A stretch of DNA of 64,000 nucleotides from assembly GCF_002101595.1 (NCBI RefSeq), contig NZ_LQOM01000025.1, forward strand, positions 124,001 through 188,000, in the 5' to 3' direction. This stretch comes from Mycobacterium celatum (GTDB lineage Bacteria > Actinomycetota > Actinomycetes > Mycobacteriales > Mycobacteriaceae). Shown piece after piece: positions 10,744 to 31,375 of this stretch; within the stretch, counting starts at the first letter, position 1; each line of letters begins with the position of its first letter. Under the pieces are notes generated by a model, which saw only the letters and a list, made by a program, of their open reading frames with translations, was not told the origin of the DNA and made no database searches. The position numbers and the translations under genes were made by a program.

Positions 10744-11874
10744 TCAGTGGTCAGATTGTGCTGCGCCGTGGGACAACACGGACATGGCACCGCTGAGGAT
10801 TTGTGAGAGCGGGTCGGCGCCGCCGCCGAATGTCGCCTGGTTGGCCGGCGCGGTTACTTCCGCCGGGTCGAAGCCGTGCACCGGGTCCACCTGAACCGGA
10901 GCGGTCGCCGGGTCGTCGTTGCGCGAGTAGCCCGCGTTCACCCGGGGCATCAGGATCGCGTCGAGCTTGTTCAGCGTGTCTTCCGGGATCCCGATGTAGG
11001 CCAGGGGCATGACGAGCGGAAGGTGCTTTTCCGGGACCATGATCGTCGTGTCCTTGGCGCCCCGCGAGTTGATCGTCGTCCGGATGTTTTGCGGCGGCAC
11101 CATGCTCGGGTTGGTGAAGGCCACCGCGGTGTGACCGGTGGCGAGGCCCATCAGCGTGTTGGCGAGGGCGAACATGTTGTCCGGCCGGTCGGGGAAGTCT
11201 GCGATCGAGTCGTAGGCGGCCACGAAACGGTTTGTGTCGTACTGGCTCTCATACGGCGGTGGCATGGTGTAGTCGAGCGCGGGAACGACGCTGCCGACCG
11301 GGAACATGGCGGTCAGGAAGCTCTGCCCGAAGGCGTGGCGCCCGATCGGGTCGCCGAATGTCGCGAAGTTCAGTGTGCCCGGCGGGGGAGCGGCGGGGTC
11401 ACGGGCCAGCCGGGCCTGCTCGCCGTCGACCACGAAACCGCCCTCCGACAAGCCGATCGCCGTGCCGGGGCGACCGCTGCGGATCGCCGCATCGAGGTTG
11501 TCTACACCCACGTCGACGGACTCGCCGACGCTGGGGCCGTCCAGACCCAGGCCGGGGAGCAGTTCTTCGCCGATCTTGCCGATGCCCGGGAAGAGTCGCT
11601 CCAGCACGTGGCCCTGGACCTGGCCGGCCGGGTAGCGGACGATTTCACGCTTCTGGCCGGGAAACCATTGGGCTCCCTCCTGGCGGATGTACTCGTCGTA
11701 GGGAATGCCGAGAACGTGGGCGCCGCCGAGGGCGAACGCGGTCTGATCGCCCGGCGCACCGGGGGTGGGCGGCCCGCCGATGGGCGTGTCGTCAGCCGAC
11801 GCGGTCCTGACACCGAAATAGCCTGTGGCACCGACAGTTACCACTGCCGTGACTCCTGCGAGGAGTTTCTTCAT
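10744..11874 (-). CDS. Secreted PE-PPE-domain serine hydrolase/acyltransferase (Chp-like)
   Basis: This 376-residue protein starts with a signal-like segment ([20 protein letters not shown], then ASADD) and continues as a PE-PPE domain (alpha/beta serine hydrolase). The nucleophile elbow is GLSEGG with Ser143. It has no N-terminal PE or PPE helix pair. Relatives in sulfolipid, DAT/PAT and TPP loci carry out late acyl transfers between glycolipid intermediates outside the membrane. The ATG at 11874 was chosen for its AGGAG ribosome site 5-6 nt upstream and because it puts the signal peptide at the N terminus. A longer reading would abut mmpL10. It lies between mmpL10 and fadD23. Confidence 0.86.
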   Translation of the reverse strand: MKKLLAGVTAVVTVGATGYFGVRTASADDTPIGGPPTPGAPGDQTAFALGGAHVLGIPYDEYIRQEGAQWFPGQKREIVRYPAGQVQGHVLERLFPGIGKIGEELLPGLGLDGPSVGESVDVGVDNLDAAIRSGRPGTAIGLSEGGFVVDGEQARLARDPAAPPPGTLNFATFGDPIGRHAFGQSFLTAMFPVGSVVPALDYTMPPPYESQYDTNRFVAAYDSIADFPDRPDNMFALANTLMGLATGHTAVAFTNPSMVPPQNIRTTINSRGAKDTTIMVPEKHLPLVMPLAYIGIPEDTLNKLDAILMPRVNAGYSRNDDPATAPVQVDPVHGFDPAEVTAPANQATFGGGADPLSQILSGAMSVLSHGAAQSDH

Positions 11875-11918
11875 ACCCACTCCTGACCGCTCGGCATCGC
11901 CTCGTAGTTTCACATACA

Positions 11919-14906
11919 TCAGGTGTGCGCGCTAACTGGGTTGCGCCGCGACGGCCACCAGTTGGCCCGCCCGACGAGCGCAGCGATGGCGGGAACCGTG
12001 ATGGTGCGAACGACGAAGGTATCCAGCAAAATTCCCACACCGATCACAAAACCGCCTTGGACCACCGTGCCGATGCTGGAGAACAACAGCCCGCACATCG
12101 ACGCAGCGAAGATCAGACCGGCCGCGGTGATCACACCGCCGGTCGAGCTCAGGGTGCGAATGATGCCGTAACGCATGCTGTGTGGAGACTCGTCACGCAT
12201 CCGGGAGACCAGCAGCATGTTGTAGTCGGCGCCCACCGCGACCAATACCACGAAGGCCAGTGGCGGCACACTCCAATGTAACTGCTGGCCGAGGATGAAT
12301 TGAAATACGAGCGTGCCGATGCCCACCGCGGAAAGGTACGAAATCACCACGGAAGCAACCAGATACAGCGGTGCGATAATCGCACGCAGCAGCGCCATCA
12401 AGGTCAGTAGCACGACGACGAGGGTTACCGCGATGATGAACCGGATGTCGTGTCGGTAGTAGTCGCGGGTGTCTTTCAGCCCGACGGTGTATCCCGCCAT
12501 CGATACCGTGGCGTCAACCAACGCGGTATTCGGTTGGGCCCCCCGAGCTGTCTGGGTGATCGTGCTGACCTGATCCATGGCTTCGCTGCTGAACGGATTG
12601 AGTTTGGTCTGAACCAGGTAACGCGCCGAGTGGCCGTCCGGCGAGATGAAGACCTTGGCGGCGATCTTGAACGCCTTCAAGTGCAGCAACTGGGCCGGGA
12701 TGTTGAACCCTGACATCGCCGGTTGCGCGGCATCACGTTTCAGCGACAACAAGAAGGCCGACGCCTGATCGAGCCCGGCACCCATCTGTTTGACCTGGTC
12801 GACGAGTTGCGTCACCGCCTCGGCCACTTGCCGGCTCCCACCGGCGAATCGATTCGCGCCGTCTTGCATGCTGCTCAGGTTCGCTTGCAGGCCACCGGGT
12901 TGGTCCATTCCCATGGAATGCATCACCTTGGTGAGGTTCGTGAGTGCACCACGCACGCGCTCTATCGATGCGTTCAGGGACTTTTTGTCCGGGAACGACT
13001 GCAGTTGTCCCCACAGATCGCTGATCGCGTCGAGGTCTTCCTGATCGCGGCCTCCGACCAGCCGTTCGAACGTTCCGCGGGTGGCGCTGCAAGACTCGTC
13101 GAGATCGCAGACCGGATTGCCCTGCAACGCCGTCAACACCGGGCCAATCCAGGCAAACATGTTCTTGCCGGCCGAAAAGTTCCAGCCCATGGCATTGCTG
13201 AGCGAATTCACGTGGTCGACGAGCTTGGCCGCGGTGTCGACCTCCTTGACCAAAGTGTCGCCGCCGTATTGGTTTTTCATCGAGGACAAAGAGTCGACCA
13301 AGCTCTGGACACTGACAGCGAGGCGGCTGACCTGGCCGCGTACGTGGTTGAGGTTGTCGGCCAGCGTGCCGGCCCCGTCGGCCAGCCGATCGAGGTCGTC
13401 GGTGTGGTCGTTGATCAGCGTGGACCCGTCGGCCAGGACGGTGCCGATGGCGCCCGCCTGATAGGTGGCTTTGAATTCATTCGGCACCGTCCCGGTGGGA
13501 CGGGTGATGCCGCTGACCGCAGCGATATTCGGCAGTTGGCTGACTCGCTGCGCCATTTGCTCGAGGTCTGCAAGGGCCTGCGGCGTGCGCAGGTCATGCG
13601 GTGACTGCACAAGGATGTATTCCGGAATCGACTGATTCACCGGGAAGTGGCGATCCAGCGCGGCGTATCCGATGGAACTCGGCGCAGAGGCTCGCACGGC
13701 CTTGCGGTCGTCGTAGTTGTAGCGCAGGAACGCGGCGCAGCCGGCCAGCGCGAGCAACACGAGCAGGCTGGCAACCAGATGAACCTTCGGCCGGCGCACA
13801 ATGCGGATGCCCGAGCGCCGCCAGAACCGCGCAGTCAACTCGCGCCGGGGCTTCACCCAGCCGCGGGGCCCGGCCAGCACCAGGATCGCCGGCAGCAACG
13901 TCACCGCGGCCAGGAACGCCACGCCGATCCCGATCGCCGACGACGCTCCGACCGTCTTGAACACGCCCATCCGGGCGAAGCTGATGACCAGAAAGGTGAT
14001 TCCCACGGTGGCGGCGGATGCGGCGATCACTTTGCCGATCGAGATCATCGCCGCCTTGACCGCCCGGTCAAAATCCGCTCCTGACCGCAAATGGTCGTGA
14101 TAGCGGCTGATCAGGAATACGGCGTAATCCGTTCCGGCGCCGGCCATTATCGCGCTCAAGAATACGATGGACTGGTTCGACACTCCCGAGCCCGTCAGCT
14201 GGGAGTATCCGGCCACCACGGCCTGCGCGATCACCAGGGACAACCCGATCGTGATCAACGGCAGCAGCATGGTGACCGCACTGCGGTAAACCACCAGCAA
14301 GACGATCAGCACCATGACGGCGATCGCGAGCTCAATCGGCATCCGGTCCCGTTCGCCCGAGACCGTGAGGTCGGCCACGGTGGCCGCGGGGCCGGTGATG
14401 TTTGCGGTCAGGGATGTTCCGGCTGGGGCCTGTTTCAAGGCGGTTTCGACGATTTCGCTGATCCGGTTGAAAGCGGCGTAAGACCCTGGAGTGCCCAACT
14501 CGCCCGCAACCCCGACCGGCAGCACCCACGCCTTGTGGTCCTTGCTGGTCACGACCGAGCGCAGGGGCGGCGCGCTGACGAAATCCTGCAACATGACCAC
14601 ATCTCGGGTGTCCCGGCGCAGCGCGTCCACCAGTTTGCGGTAAGTGGCTTCGTCGGCGGGGGCAAGCCCCTTGTCGTCGGTCAGGACTATCAGCAGGAGA
14701 TCGTCTGAGCCCGATTCGTGAAACGCCTCGGTCATCTTTCGCGCCGTGACGCTCGACGGTGCATCGCTGGGCAAGATGGCGAGCGGATGCTTTTGGGCCA
14801 TTTCGCCCAGCGACGGGAACGTCAGCGGTAGCGCCACTGCGACCGCGACCCAGATCCCGATCACGACCCACGGCCACCGCACCACAAAATCGGCTAGCCG
14901 CTGCAT
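11919..14906 (-). CDS. mmpL10: MmpL10/MmpL8-type glycolipid transporter
   Basis: This 995-residue RND-family transporter belongs to the MmpL8/MmpL10 branch. It has an N-terminal helix ([20 protein letters not shown]), two periplasmic domains, and the paired blocks [19 protein letters not shown] and [17 protein letters not shown]. These carry the Asp-Tyr pair used for proton relay in MmpL proteins. In TPP and DAT/PAT loci this transporter exports the partly acylated trehalose lipid across the inner membrane. The gene follows papA3 after 7 nt and precedes the secreted hydrolase by 44 nt, as expected for one operon. There is no mmpS partner, which is usual for this branch. Confidence 0.92.
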   Translation of the reverse strand: MQRLADFVVRWPWVVIGIWVAVAVALPLTFPSLGEMAQKHPLAILPSDAPSSVTARKMTEAFHESGSDDLLLIVLTDDKGLAPADEATYRKLVDALRRDTRDVVMLQDFVSAPPLRSVVTSKDHKAWVLPVGVAGELGTPGSYAAFNRISEIVETALKQAPAGTSLTANITGPAATVADLTVSGERDRMPIELAIAVMVLIVLLVVYRSAVTMLLPLITIGLSLVIAQAVVAGYSQLTGSGVSNQSIVFLSAIMAGAGTDYAVFLISRYHDHLRSGADFDRAVKAAMISIGKVIAASAATVGITFLVISFARMGVFKTVGASSAIGIGVAFLAAVTLLPAILVLAGPRGWVKPRRELTARFWRRSGIRIVRRPKVHLVASLLVLLALAGCAAFLRYNYDDRKAVRASAPSSIGYAALDRHFPVNQSIPEYILVQSPHDLRTPQALADLEQMAQRVSQLPNIAAVSGITRPTGTVPNEFKATYQAGAIGTVLADGSTLINDHTDDLDRLADGAGTLADNLNHVRGQVSRLAVSVQSLVDSLSSMKNQYGGDTLVKEVDTAAKLVDHVNSLSNAMGWNFSAGKNMFAWIGPVLTALQGNPVCDLDESCSATRGTFERLVGGRDQEDLDAISDLWGQLQSFPDKKSLNASIERVRGALTNLTKVMHSMGMDQPGGLQANLSSMQDGANRFAGGSRQVAEAVTQLVDQVKQMGAGLDQASAFLLSLKRDAAQPAMSGFNIPAQLLHLKAFKIAAKVFISPDGHSARYLVQTKLNPFSSEAMDQVSTITQTARGAQPNTALVDATVSMAGYTVGLKDTRDYYRHDIRFIIAVTLVVVLLTLMALLRAIIAPLYLVASVVISYLSAVGIGTLVFQFILGQQLHWSVPPLAFVVLVAVGADYNMLLVSRMRDESPHSMRYGIIRTLSSTGGVITAAGLIFAASMCGLLFSSIGTVVQGGFVIGVGILLDTFVVRTITVPAIAALVGRANWWPSRRNPVSAHT

Positions 14907-14913
14907 ATCGCTC

Positions 14914-16335
14914 TCATGCGACGCGTCCCCAGTGCCCGCTGGCGGCGACCCGCACGCACACGGACTTCATCGCCTCCATGTAACGGGTGACCGATTTCTC
15001 GGCGACGGGATTGTCGGGATGCATGATCGCCATGACCGTGCCCTCGCCGTACCGAAATATGTAGATGGTCAGCTGATATGAATACCGGCCGTCCGAGTAG
15101 ATTCCGATGTTGTCGGCAAGACCCAGGTCGGCCGCCGCAAGCACGGCGTTCAGCGGAGCGGCACCGCCATGAAAGAAGTTCGACACCGGAAAGTTCGGTT
15201 GCGGCCAGCTCAGCCAGGGCACCAGTTCCAACACGCGGTAATACGGCACCTTTGCCATGTCCAGACCTGAGTCGAAGGAAGCCTGCGCCGCCCATGCCGC
15301 CTCACCGAACGAGGCCGCAGCTATCGGCACGGTGATCGGGATCAAGCCGGTAAACCAGCCCTGCGTCATGAAATTGTCCGTGGCGGTGCGGGAATCCCGG
15401 GGAGTAAGACCGTAATACGTGAGAGCACCCGTGAACTCGTGCTCCACCAGCGCAAGGCAGGCAAACAAACCGCCGACGAAGCGTGCGCCCACCGCTGAAC
15501 AGGCTGATTCGAATCGCTCCGTCTGCTCGGCGTCCATCAGCAGTTCGGAGACCATCCCGCTGCCGCACGGTTCCAACGGGTTGCCCAAGGGGAGCGGGAA
15601 TTCAGGGAAGCCGCCATTGTTGTTCTCGGCGAACTCGATCCACGCGCGCACCTCCGGTGAATCTACGGTTAACGTTGAGGTGTACCGGCGTTCGCGGGCG
15701 CAGAAGTCGTCGAAGCTGCCGGCCTCGGGAAGCGCAAGTGCCTCACCGCCTGCGCTCAACGCTGAATACATGCCGTTGGCTTCGAGCATGGTGGTGCCGA
15801 TCAACGTCGCGTCCCCGTGCACATGATCCATTGCGGCAAAGAAGGTGAAGTGGTTCTCGCTTTGGACGATCCCGAAGCTGAAACAGCCCCACTCCAGCGG
15901 ATTCGGTATGGCCACGACGTGAGCGCGTACCTCGTCAGCAGTCATCTGGCCGTGCGTGCGCGGCGCGAACTCGATATCAACCGGATCGCTGAGGGTGTGC
16001 CTGATGAACTCTGAATCGCCGGTGTGCTCGAACCAGCTGCGAAAGGTGTCGTGCCGGCGCAGGTATGCGTTGAGGGCCTCATCCATCGCGGAAATGTCGC
16101 ACTGGCCAGGCACTTCGCAGGTAGCGATGATTTGTCGGGAGAAGTCCAGCCCCGCAGATGTCCGCTCGTGGTAGTTGCGAAGATGTTGACCTTGCATGTA
16201 ACTGACTGGCACCGAGCTGACCGGCGCTTGGCGAACCTTTGCCAGAGCCATCTGCGTCGGGTGCCACGAAGTCACTGCGCCGGGCGTCAGCGTCCAATCA
16301 TCGAGTGAGCCGATCGTTATCTTCCCGATCCGCAA
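14914..16335 (-). CDS. papA3: Polyketide synthase-associated acyltransferase, PapA3 type
   Basis: This 473-residue Pap acyltransferase of the condensation-domain fold contains the catalytic HxxxD motif as HVHGD (His171-Asp175). The family opening is [17 protein letters not shown], and the block [14 protein letters not shown] follows. Such enzymes move polyketide or fatty acyl groups onto trehalose. The TTG at 16335 was chosen because the conserved N terminus starts there and a GGAGGAG ribosome site ends 5 nt before it. Length agrees with PapA3 (472 residues). It heads the minus-strand operon and is divergent from pks, with 302 bp between the two starts. Confidence 0.9.
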   Translation of the reverse strand: MRIGKITIGSLDDWTLTPGAVTSWHPTQMALAKVRQAPVSSVPVSYMQGQHLRNYHERTSAGLDFSRQIIATCEVPGQCDISAMDEALNAYLRRHDTFRSWFEHTGDSEFIRHTLSDPVDIEFAPRTHGQMTADEVRAHVVAIPNPLEWGCFSFGIVQSENHFTFFAAMDHVHGDATLIGTTMLEANGMYSALSAGGEALALPEAGSFDDFCARERRYTSTLTVDSPEVRAWIEFAENNNGGFPEFPLPLGNPLEPCGSGMVSELLMDAEQTERFESACSAVGARFVGGLFACLALVEHEFTGALTYYGLTPRDSRTATDNFMTQGWFTGLIPITVPIAAASFGEAAWAAQASFDSGLDMAKVPYYRVLELVPWLSWPQPNFPVSNFFHGGAAPLNAVLAAADLGLADNIGIYSDGRYSYQLTIYIFRYGEGTVMAIMHPDNPVAEKSVTRYMEAMKSVCVRVAASGHWGRVA

Positions 16336-16637
16336 GACTTCTCCTCCTCGATGTGATCGGCTCGTCCGGTCAGGTTGGCAGCGAGACCCAACATAGCCCG
16401 CTGCGCACTGACTGTCGCCCTGGTGTCGCCGGCAGGTGGCCGCTGAGATCGAATACACCAAATCACCCGGGCACGCAACGCTTGTCAGCAGCCATACCGT
16501 GCGGTACGGTGCGCGGCACCGGCGCCGGCGTAGCACTTGCAATACTGGCCCGCGGCAGCAATTCTGATGCGCGACCGGGCCGCGTGAACGCGCGCGGCGA
16601 CCGAATCTTCACCGTCCCCAACAGAGAGGACAGCGGT
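16336..16637. promoter_or_regulatory. Divergent promoter region of papA3 operon and pks
   Basis: This 302-bp stretch contains no gene and must drive both halves of the glycolipid locus. The papA3 ribosome site (GGAGGAG, minus strand) is at its left end. The pks ribosome site (GAGAGGA, about 16624-16630) is at its right end. A 15-bp palindrome ACCGT-GCGGT-ACGGT at 16496-16510 is operator-like. I found no convincing -10/-35 pair for either direction. Confidence 0.5.
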
Positions 16638-27434
<10,797 letters not shown>

Positions 27435-27448
27435 GTTTGGCGGGTCGC

Positions 27449-27871
27449 TTAGTCGGCGATGTTGAAGGCCGAGTTGACCTTGGTCGGCCGGACCCGCACC
27501 ACGAGTTCGCCGGGGACAGCGTTGCGCCGGCCGAACTCGATTGCCCGGTGGGTTCCCATGTAGCGTCCGCCGATCCGGGTGGCGATGTCGAGCAGCTCCG
27601 GCGCGTCCTCGGTCATCGTCGCAATTCCCTGCACCTGGACGAACGAGTACGGCGGATGGGGGTCGTCCACGCAGATCACCACTCGGGAATCCCGGGCCAG
27701 CGCATGGGCTTTGGCGGTGTTACGGCCGGTGTTGAACACCAGCTCGCCGTCGTCGACGACGAACCACACCGGAGCGACCAGCGGACGACCGTCGGAGGCA
27801 ACATATCCCAGCATGCCGGTGCGGGTGCCCGCCGACAGGAATTCGATGACTTCCGCGGAAAGTTCGGTCAT
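27449..27871 (-). CDS. PPOX-class (pyridoxamine phosphate oxidase-like) flavin/F420 protein
   Basis: This 140-residue split-barrel protein of the pyridoxamine 5'-phosphate oxidase superfamily shows TGMLGYVASDGRPLVAPVWFVVDDGELVFNT, cut here to its key parts VAPVWFVVDDG and the C-terminal GRRNAVPGELVVRVRPTKV. Mycobacterial members of this size often bind F420 or heme; the cofactor cannot be told from sequence alone. The start at 27871 gives the MTELSAEVIEFL opening. It lies 2 nt after the acyl-CoA dehydrogenase stop, so it is the last gene of that operon. It is convergent with pks, 14 bp away. Confidence 0.8.
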   Translation of the reverse strand: MTELSAEVIEFLSAGTRTGMLGYVASDGRPLVAPVWFVVDDGELVFNTGRNTAKAHALARDSRVVICVDDPHPPYSFVQVQGIATMTEDAPELLDIATRIGGRYMGTHRAIEFGRRNAVPGELVVRVRPTKVNSAFNIAD

Positions 27872-27873
27872 GC

Positions 27874-28965
27874 CTATAGGGTGACAACCTCGTAGTCGCC
27901 GACCTGGTCGGCCAGGACATGCAGCTGGTCTTGCGACGACCCCAGCGTGTGCTCGATAGCGGTGAGTCGGGCCGCATAGTGGCCGACCGGGTATTCCGCG
28001 GTCATGCCGATGCCGCCGTGCAGCTGGATCGCCTCTTGCCCGATATGCCGGCCCGAGCGGCCGATCTGCAGTTTGGCCCGCGCCGCGATCACCGGGTCGA
28101 GGTTGCCGTCGGCGATCGACATCGCCGCGTAGTAGTTCATGCTGCGGGCCAATTCCAGCGAGACGTACATGTCGGCGGCGCGCTGAGTCAGCGTCTGGAA
28201 GGTGTTCAGTGTGACGCCGAACTGCTTGCGGGTCTTGAGGTAATCGGTGGTCAGCCGGAGCGCTTCTTCCATGGCGCCGACCGCCTCGGCGCACAATGCC
28301 GACTGGATGCGGATCACGGCATTGCGGATGGCCGCCGACGCGTCGCCTGCCTCACCCAGCGGCTCGCCCGGCGTCTGGTCCAGGTCGATCTGGGCGCCGC
28401 GCTGACCGTCGAACGTCGGATACGGATGCCGGGCGACGGCACCGGCGTCGACCACAAACAGTCCCGTCCCGCCGTCGGGCAATGCGGCGCTGACCACCAG
28501 CAGGTCGGCGCAGTCGCCGGCCAGCACCGGGTTCTTACGCCCGCTCAAGACCCACGAATCACCGTGCGACACAGCCGTGGTCGCGTCGGCGCCGCGCGGC
28601 TCGAGGTGTGCGAACGCCAGCAACCGCTGGCCGGCCGCCACCTCGTCCAGCAGCTGCTTCTGCGGCTCGGTGCCCAACTCGGCGATGATCGCGCCCGGGC
28701 CCAGCGCCGCGTGTACCACCGGTTCGGGGGCCAGCCGGCGTCCGATTTCGGTGAGCACCACCATGATTTCGAGCTGGCCCGCCTCGGCGGGGTCGAAACC
28801 CAGGCTGAGTATCCCGGTGTCGGCCAGTTGGCTCCACACCTCACGGCTCCAGCCCAGCTCGGTGTCGACGACCTTGAGCCGGCTTTCGGGATCGTAGCTG
28901 CGGGCCAGTAGATCGCGGGTGGTGTCGCGCAGCAGCACCTGTTCGTCGCTCAACTGAAAGTCCAT
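27874..28965 (-). CDS. Acyl-CoA dehydrogenase, small-partner type
   Basis: This 363-residue acyl-CoA dehydrogenase-fold protein starts MDFQLSDEQVLLRDTTRDLL and ends with AIQLHGGIGMTAEYPVGHYAARLTAIEHTLG. The FAD-contact GGIGMT block is present, but the usual catalytic-base region is atypical. It sits 8 nt behind a second dehydrogenase gene. Mycobacterial FadE pairs of this kind form heterotetramers (for example ChsE types in steroid side-chain oxidation). I infer that it is one half of such a complex. The substrate is unknown. It is the middle gene of a three-gene minus-strand operon. Confidence 0.88.
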   Translation of the reverse strand: MDFQLSDEQVLLRDTTRDLLARSYDPESRLKVVDTELGWSREVWSQLADTGILSLGFDPAEAGQLEIMVVLTEIGRRLAPEPVVHAALGPGAIIAELGTEPQKQLLDEVAAGQRLLAFAHLEPRGADATTAVSHGDSWVLSGRKNPVLAGDCADLLVVSAALPDGGTGLFVVDAGAVARHPYPTFDGQRGAQIDLDQTPGEPLGEAGDASAAIRNAVIRIQSALCAEAVGAMEEALRLTTDYLKTRKQFGVTLNTFQTLTQRAADMYVSLELARSMNYYAAMSIADGNLDPVIAARAKLQIGRSGRHIGQEAIQLHGGIGMTAEYPVGHYAARLTAIEHTLGSSQDQLHVLADQVGDYEVVTL

Positions 28966-28973
28966 GGCTTACC

Positions 28974-30131
28974 TCACAATCCCAGGATCGTCGACGCGAT
29001 GATCGTGCGCTGCACCTCGTTGCTGCCGCCGTAAATCGACGTCTTGCGGTAGTTCAGGTAATGCGGCGCGCTGCGCTGCGCCCATGTCGGTGACGCGATG
29101 TCGTCGCCTGCCTCGAACGGCAGCGCATCCGGCCCGGCCACCTCGACCAGAAGTTCGGTGGCCGTCTGCTGTAACTGGCTACCGCGCAGTTTGAGCACCG
29201 ACGACGCCGGGTTGGGCTTGCCACCCGACGAGCTCGACGTTACCCGCATCTGGGTGAGTTCCAATGCCAGCACGTCGTTTTCGGCTTCGGCGAGTCGGGC
29301 TGCGAACAGCGGATCGTCGAGCAGGCCGGTCTCGGTGGCGCGCGCTTTGACCTCGGCGAGGCGGACCTTGGTGCGGCCGACGCCGGCGATGCCCGTTCGT
29401 TCGTTGCCCAGCAGGAACTTTGCGTAGGTCCAGCCCTGGTTCTCCTCGCCGACAAGCTGATCGGCCGGCACCCGGACATCTTCGAAGAACACCTCGTTGA
29501 CCTCGTGGCCGCCGTCGATCAGCTTGATCGGGCGCATCGTGATCCCCGGGGTGTCCAGGTCGATCAGCAGGAACGAGATGCCGGCCTGCTTCTTGGGTGC
29601 CTGCGGGTCGGTGCGAACCAGGCAGAAGATCCAGTCGGCGTACTGGCCCAGCGTGGTCCAGGTCTTCTGCCCGTTGACGACATAGCTGTCGCCGTCGCGG
29701 ATTGCGGTGGTGCGCAGCGACGCCAAGTCCGAGCCGGCTTCCGGTTCGGAGAATCCCTGGCACCACCAGATGTCCAGGCTTGCCGTGGGCGGTAGAAAGC
29801 GCTGTTTGGTCTCCTGGGAACCGAACTCGGCGATTACCGGGCCGACCATCTTGGCGTTGAAGTTCAGCGGTTCGGGCACACAGGCCAGCTGCATCTCGTC
29901 GAGCCAGATCTGATGTTGGGCCGGCGTCCAGTCCTTGCCGCCCCATTCCACCGGCCAGTTGGGCACCGCCAGCCCGTGCTGGTGCAGGATCTTGTGGCTG
30001 GTGGCAATGTCGTCACGGTTGACTTGCCCCAGCCGCACCCGCTCGCGGACGTCGGCCGGGATCTGCGTCGTGTAGAAGGTGCGCAGTTCGTCGCGGAAGT
30101 CGGCTTCCTCCGCGGTGAGCGCCAGTTGCAT
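28974..30131 (-). CDS. Acyl-CoA dehydrogenase, catalytic partner
   Basis: This 385-residue acyl-CoA dehydrogenase has the flavin-contact block WWCQGFSEPEAGSDLASL and the C-terminal YGGSNEVQRTIIASTILGL. The usual glutamate of the C-terminal YEG motif is replaced by glycine. A glutamate in GNERTGIAG may be the base, as in FadE heterotetramers. It leads the operon with the 363-residue dehydrogenase and the PPOX protein. A truncated epimerase gene ends about 50 bp upstream of the start. The substrate is not evident, and a role in acyl-chain recycling is only a guess. Confidence 0.9.
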   Translation of the reverse strand: MQLALTAEEADFRDELRTFYTTQIPADVRERVRLGQVNRDDIATSHKILHQHGLAVPNWPVEWGGKDWTPAQHQIWLDEMQLACVPEPLNFNAKMVGPVIAEFGSQETKQRFLPPTASLDIWWCQGFSEPEAGSDLASLRTTAIRDGDSYVVNGQKTWTTLGQYADWIFCLVRTDPQAPKKQAGISFLLIDLDTPGITMRPIKLIDGGHEVNEVFFEDVRVPADQLVGEENQGWTYAKFLLGNERTGIAGVGRTKVRLAEVKARATETGLLDDPLFAARLAEAENDVLALELTQMRVTSSSSGGKPNPASSVLKLRGSQLQQTATELLVEVAGPDALPFEAGDDIASPTWAQRSAPHYLNYRKTSIYGGSNEVQRTIIASTILGL

Positions 30132-30181
30132 GGCTGTCTCCTGTAGTTGGGAACTCTGCCCAGCAGGTTAGCCGCATGTCC

Positions 30182-30548
30182 TCACAGCGACGCAGCCAGC
30201 GCCTGCAACGTCTCGCCGCAGGCGTCCTTCGGCGGCACCGGCAGCGCAGGCTTCGAAGACGTTGCGGGTGCCGGCCAGGTTCACCCGGGCGCTTTCCTCG
30301 CGCGATCCCATGGTGATGAACGCCAAGTGGACGACCACGTCGGCGTCGGCGACCAGCGCGTCGACCGCGGTGCGGTCGGTGATGTCGCCCTGGCGATAAG
30401 TCGTTTTGGTCCATCCGCGAGACGACGGCTCGAACGGCCGACGGGCCATGCCGATGATGCGGTCGACGGCCGGGTCGCGCTCCAGCGCCGCCACCGCCGA
30501 GGTGCCGATCTCGCCGGTGGGCCCGGTGACCGCGACGGTCAGTCCCAT
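30182..30548 (-). pseudogene. NAD-dependent epimerase/dehydratase remnant with internal deletion
   Basis: The frame opens with a sound Rossmann start (GLTVAVTGPTGEIGTSAV) and continues as an epimerase through HLAFITMGSREESARVNLAGTRNVFEAC. It then loses similarity after about 115 codons. Family members run to about 300 residues with a YxxxK catalytic pair, absent here. In a second frame, the last 17 codons before a TGA at 30184-30182 read PKDACGETLQALAASL, which looks like an epimerase C terminus. The simplest reading is an internal deletion that joined the N-terminal third to the C-terminal tail out of frame. The upstream DUF3618 gene ends 1 nt before the start. Confidence 0.65.
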
Positions 30549-30549
30549 G

Positions 30550-30771
30550 TCAGCGGCGACGGCCGGAACGCCAGCGCCACCAGAAGATGCCGACAACGGT
30601 CATGCCGGCAACCGAAGCGACGACGGCGAGGGACGGCTTGGCAGCGGCCTTCGAGCGGTCGACTTTGGCCGACAGCGCGTCGACGGTGTCGCCGAGCTCG
30701 CCGCGGGTGCGCTCGATGTCGGATTGGATGTCGCCGATGCGGGCGTCCGGTCCCGGCTCAGGTCCGGCCAC
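30550..30771 (-). CDS. DUF3618 small membrane protein
   Basis: This 73-residue protein has an N-terminal acidic helix with the DUF3618 pattern (IGDIQSDIERTRGELGDTVD, ALSAKVD) and one C-terminal membrane segment (PSLAVVASVAGMTVVGIFWW) followed by a basic tail RWRSGRRR. DUF3618 proteins commonly neighbour holin-X-like membrane proteins in actinobacteria. This one overlaps such a gene by 14 nt through its GTG start. The function is unknown; a membrane or envelope stress role is possible. Confidence 0.78.
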   Translation of the reverse strand: MAGPEPGPDARIGDIQSDIERTRGELGDTVDALSAKVDRSKAAAKPSLAVVASVAGMTVVGIFWWRWRSGRRR

Positions 30772-31169
30772 GGCTGGCGTCCTTCACTTCCTGGATGTCC
30801 TTCTTCATGTTGGCCGTGGTTTGCGGCGCAGCGGGGGTGACCTCGTCGGCTTGCTTCTTGCTGGACAGCGCCGCCAAACCGGACGCTGTCAGCAGTGCAG
30901 CGCCGACGATCAGTGCGGCCGCCCACACCGGCAATGCCAGCGCGACGACGGCGATTGGCGGCCGCGATCAGGCTGGCTACCCCGAAAAACGCCAGCAAGC
31001 CGGCGGTGCTGAGCAGACCGGCGCCGGCGCCGGCGTGTTTGGCGGACTGCTGAAACTCCTTCTGCGCCAAGCGCATTTCGTCTCGTACCAGCCGTGACAG
31101 TTGTGACGACAACTGGGCCATCAATTCACCGATCGAGGCGTCGGACTTCGGTTTTGCCTCCAGGCTCAT
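30758..31169 (-). pseudogene. Actinobacterial holin-X (DUF1469) membrane protein, frameshifted
   Basis: The first 70 codons read as a holin-X/phage holin superfamily III protein (SIGELMAQLSSQLSRLVRDE, then a membrane helix LLSTAGLLAFFGVASLIAAA). The frame then becomes arginine-rich nonsense. One base out of phase, from about 30955, it resumes sensibly: IAVVALALPVWAAALIVGAA, then SSKKQADEVTPAAPQTT and a stop at 30760-30758. That stop overlaps the DUF3618 start as expected in this operon. A single extra A (T at 30955-30956 on the plus strand) explains the break. It may be a real mutation or a sequencing error. Confidence 0.7.
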
Positions 31170-31363
31170 CGGGTCATCTCCGTGCTGGTTGCGTGTACGT
31201 CACCGGCGGCGTTCAATGCTGCGGCCGGTGATCAGAGCCAAAGCCATAGCGCCCGGCTACCCGTGTGGTGGATCGTCAAACCCGGGCTGTCCACAGTTGA
31301 GCATTCCTCCACAGCGCGGCCTCGGCAGGCCGCGCGGCGGGTGCCGGTGACGGTCGGCGCCCC

Positions 31364-31375
31364 TACCGTCGTGCC
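31364..31375 (+). promoter_or_regulatory. Predicted -10 element of leaderless comEA mRNA
   Basis: TACCGT (31364-31369) fits the mycobacterial TANNNT -10 consensus and lies 6 nt before the comEA ATG, so transcription would start at the start codon. No Shine-Dalgarno sequence is present, and the -35 is weak. Confidence 0.45.

Noticed and set aside
16520..16560. Promoter of pks at the AATACT near 16540
   Set aside because: It does not fit TANNNT well and no matching -35 is found at a sensible distance.
16239..16637. Reading of the PKS extended 133 codons upstream
   Set aside because: The extra residues are low-complexity, unlike any PKS linker, and would overlap the divergent papA3 start. The ATG at 16638 has a ribosome site and directly precedes the KS domain.
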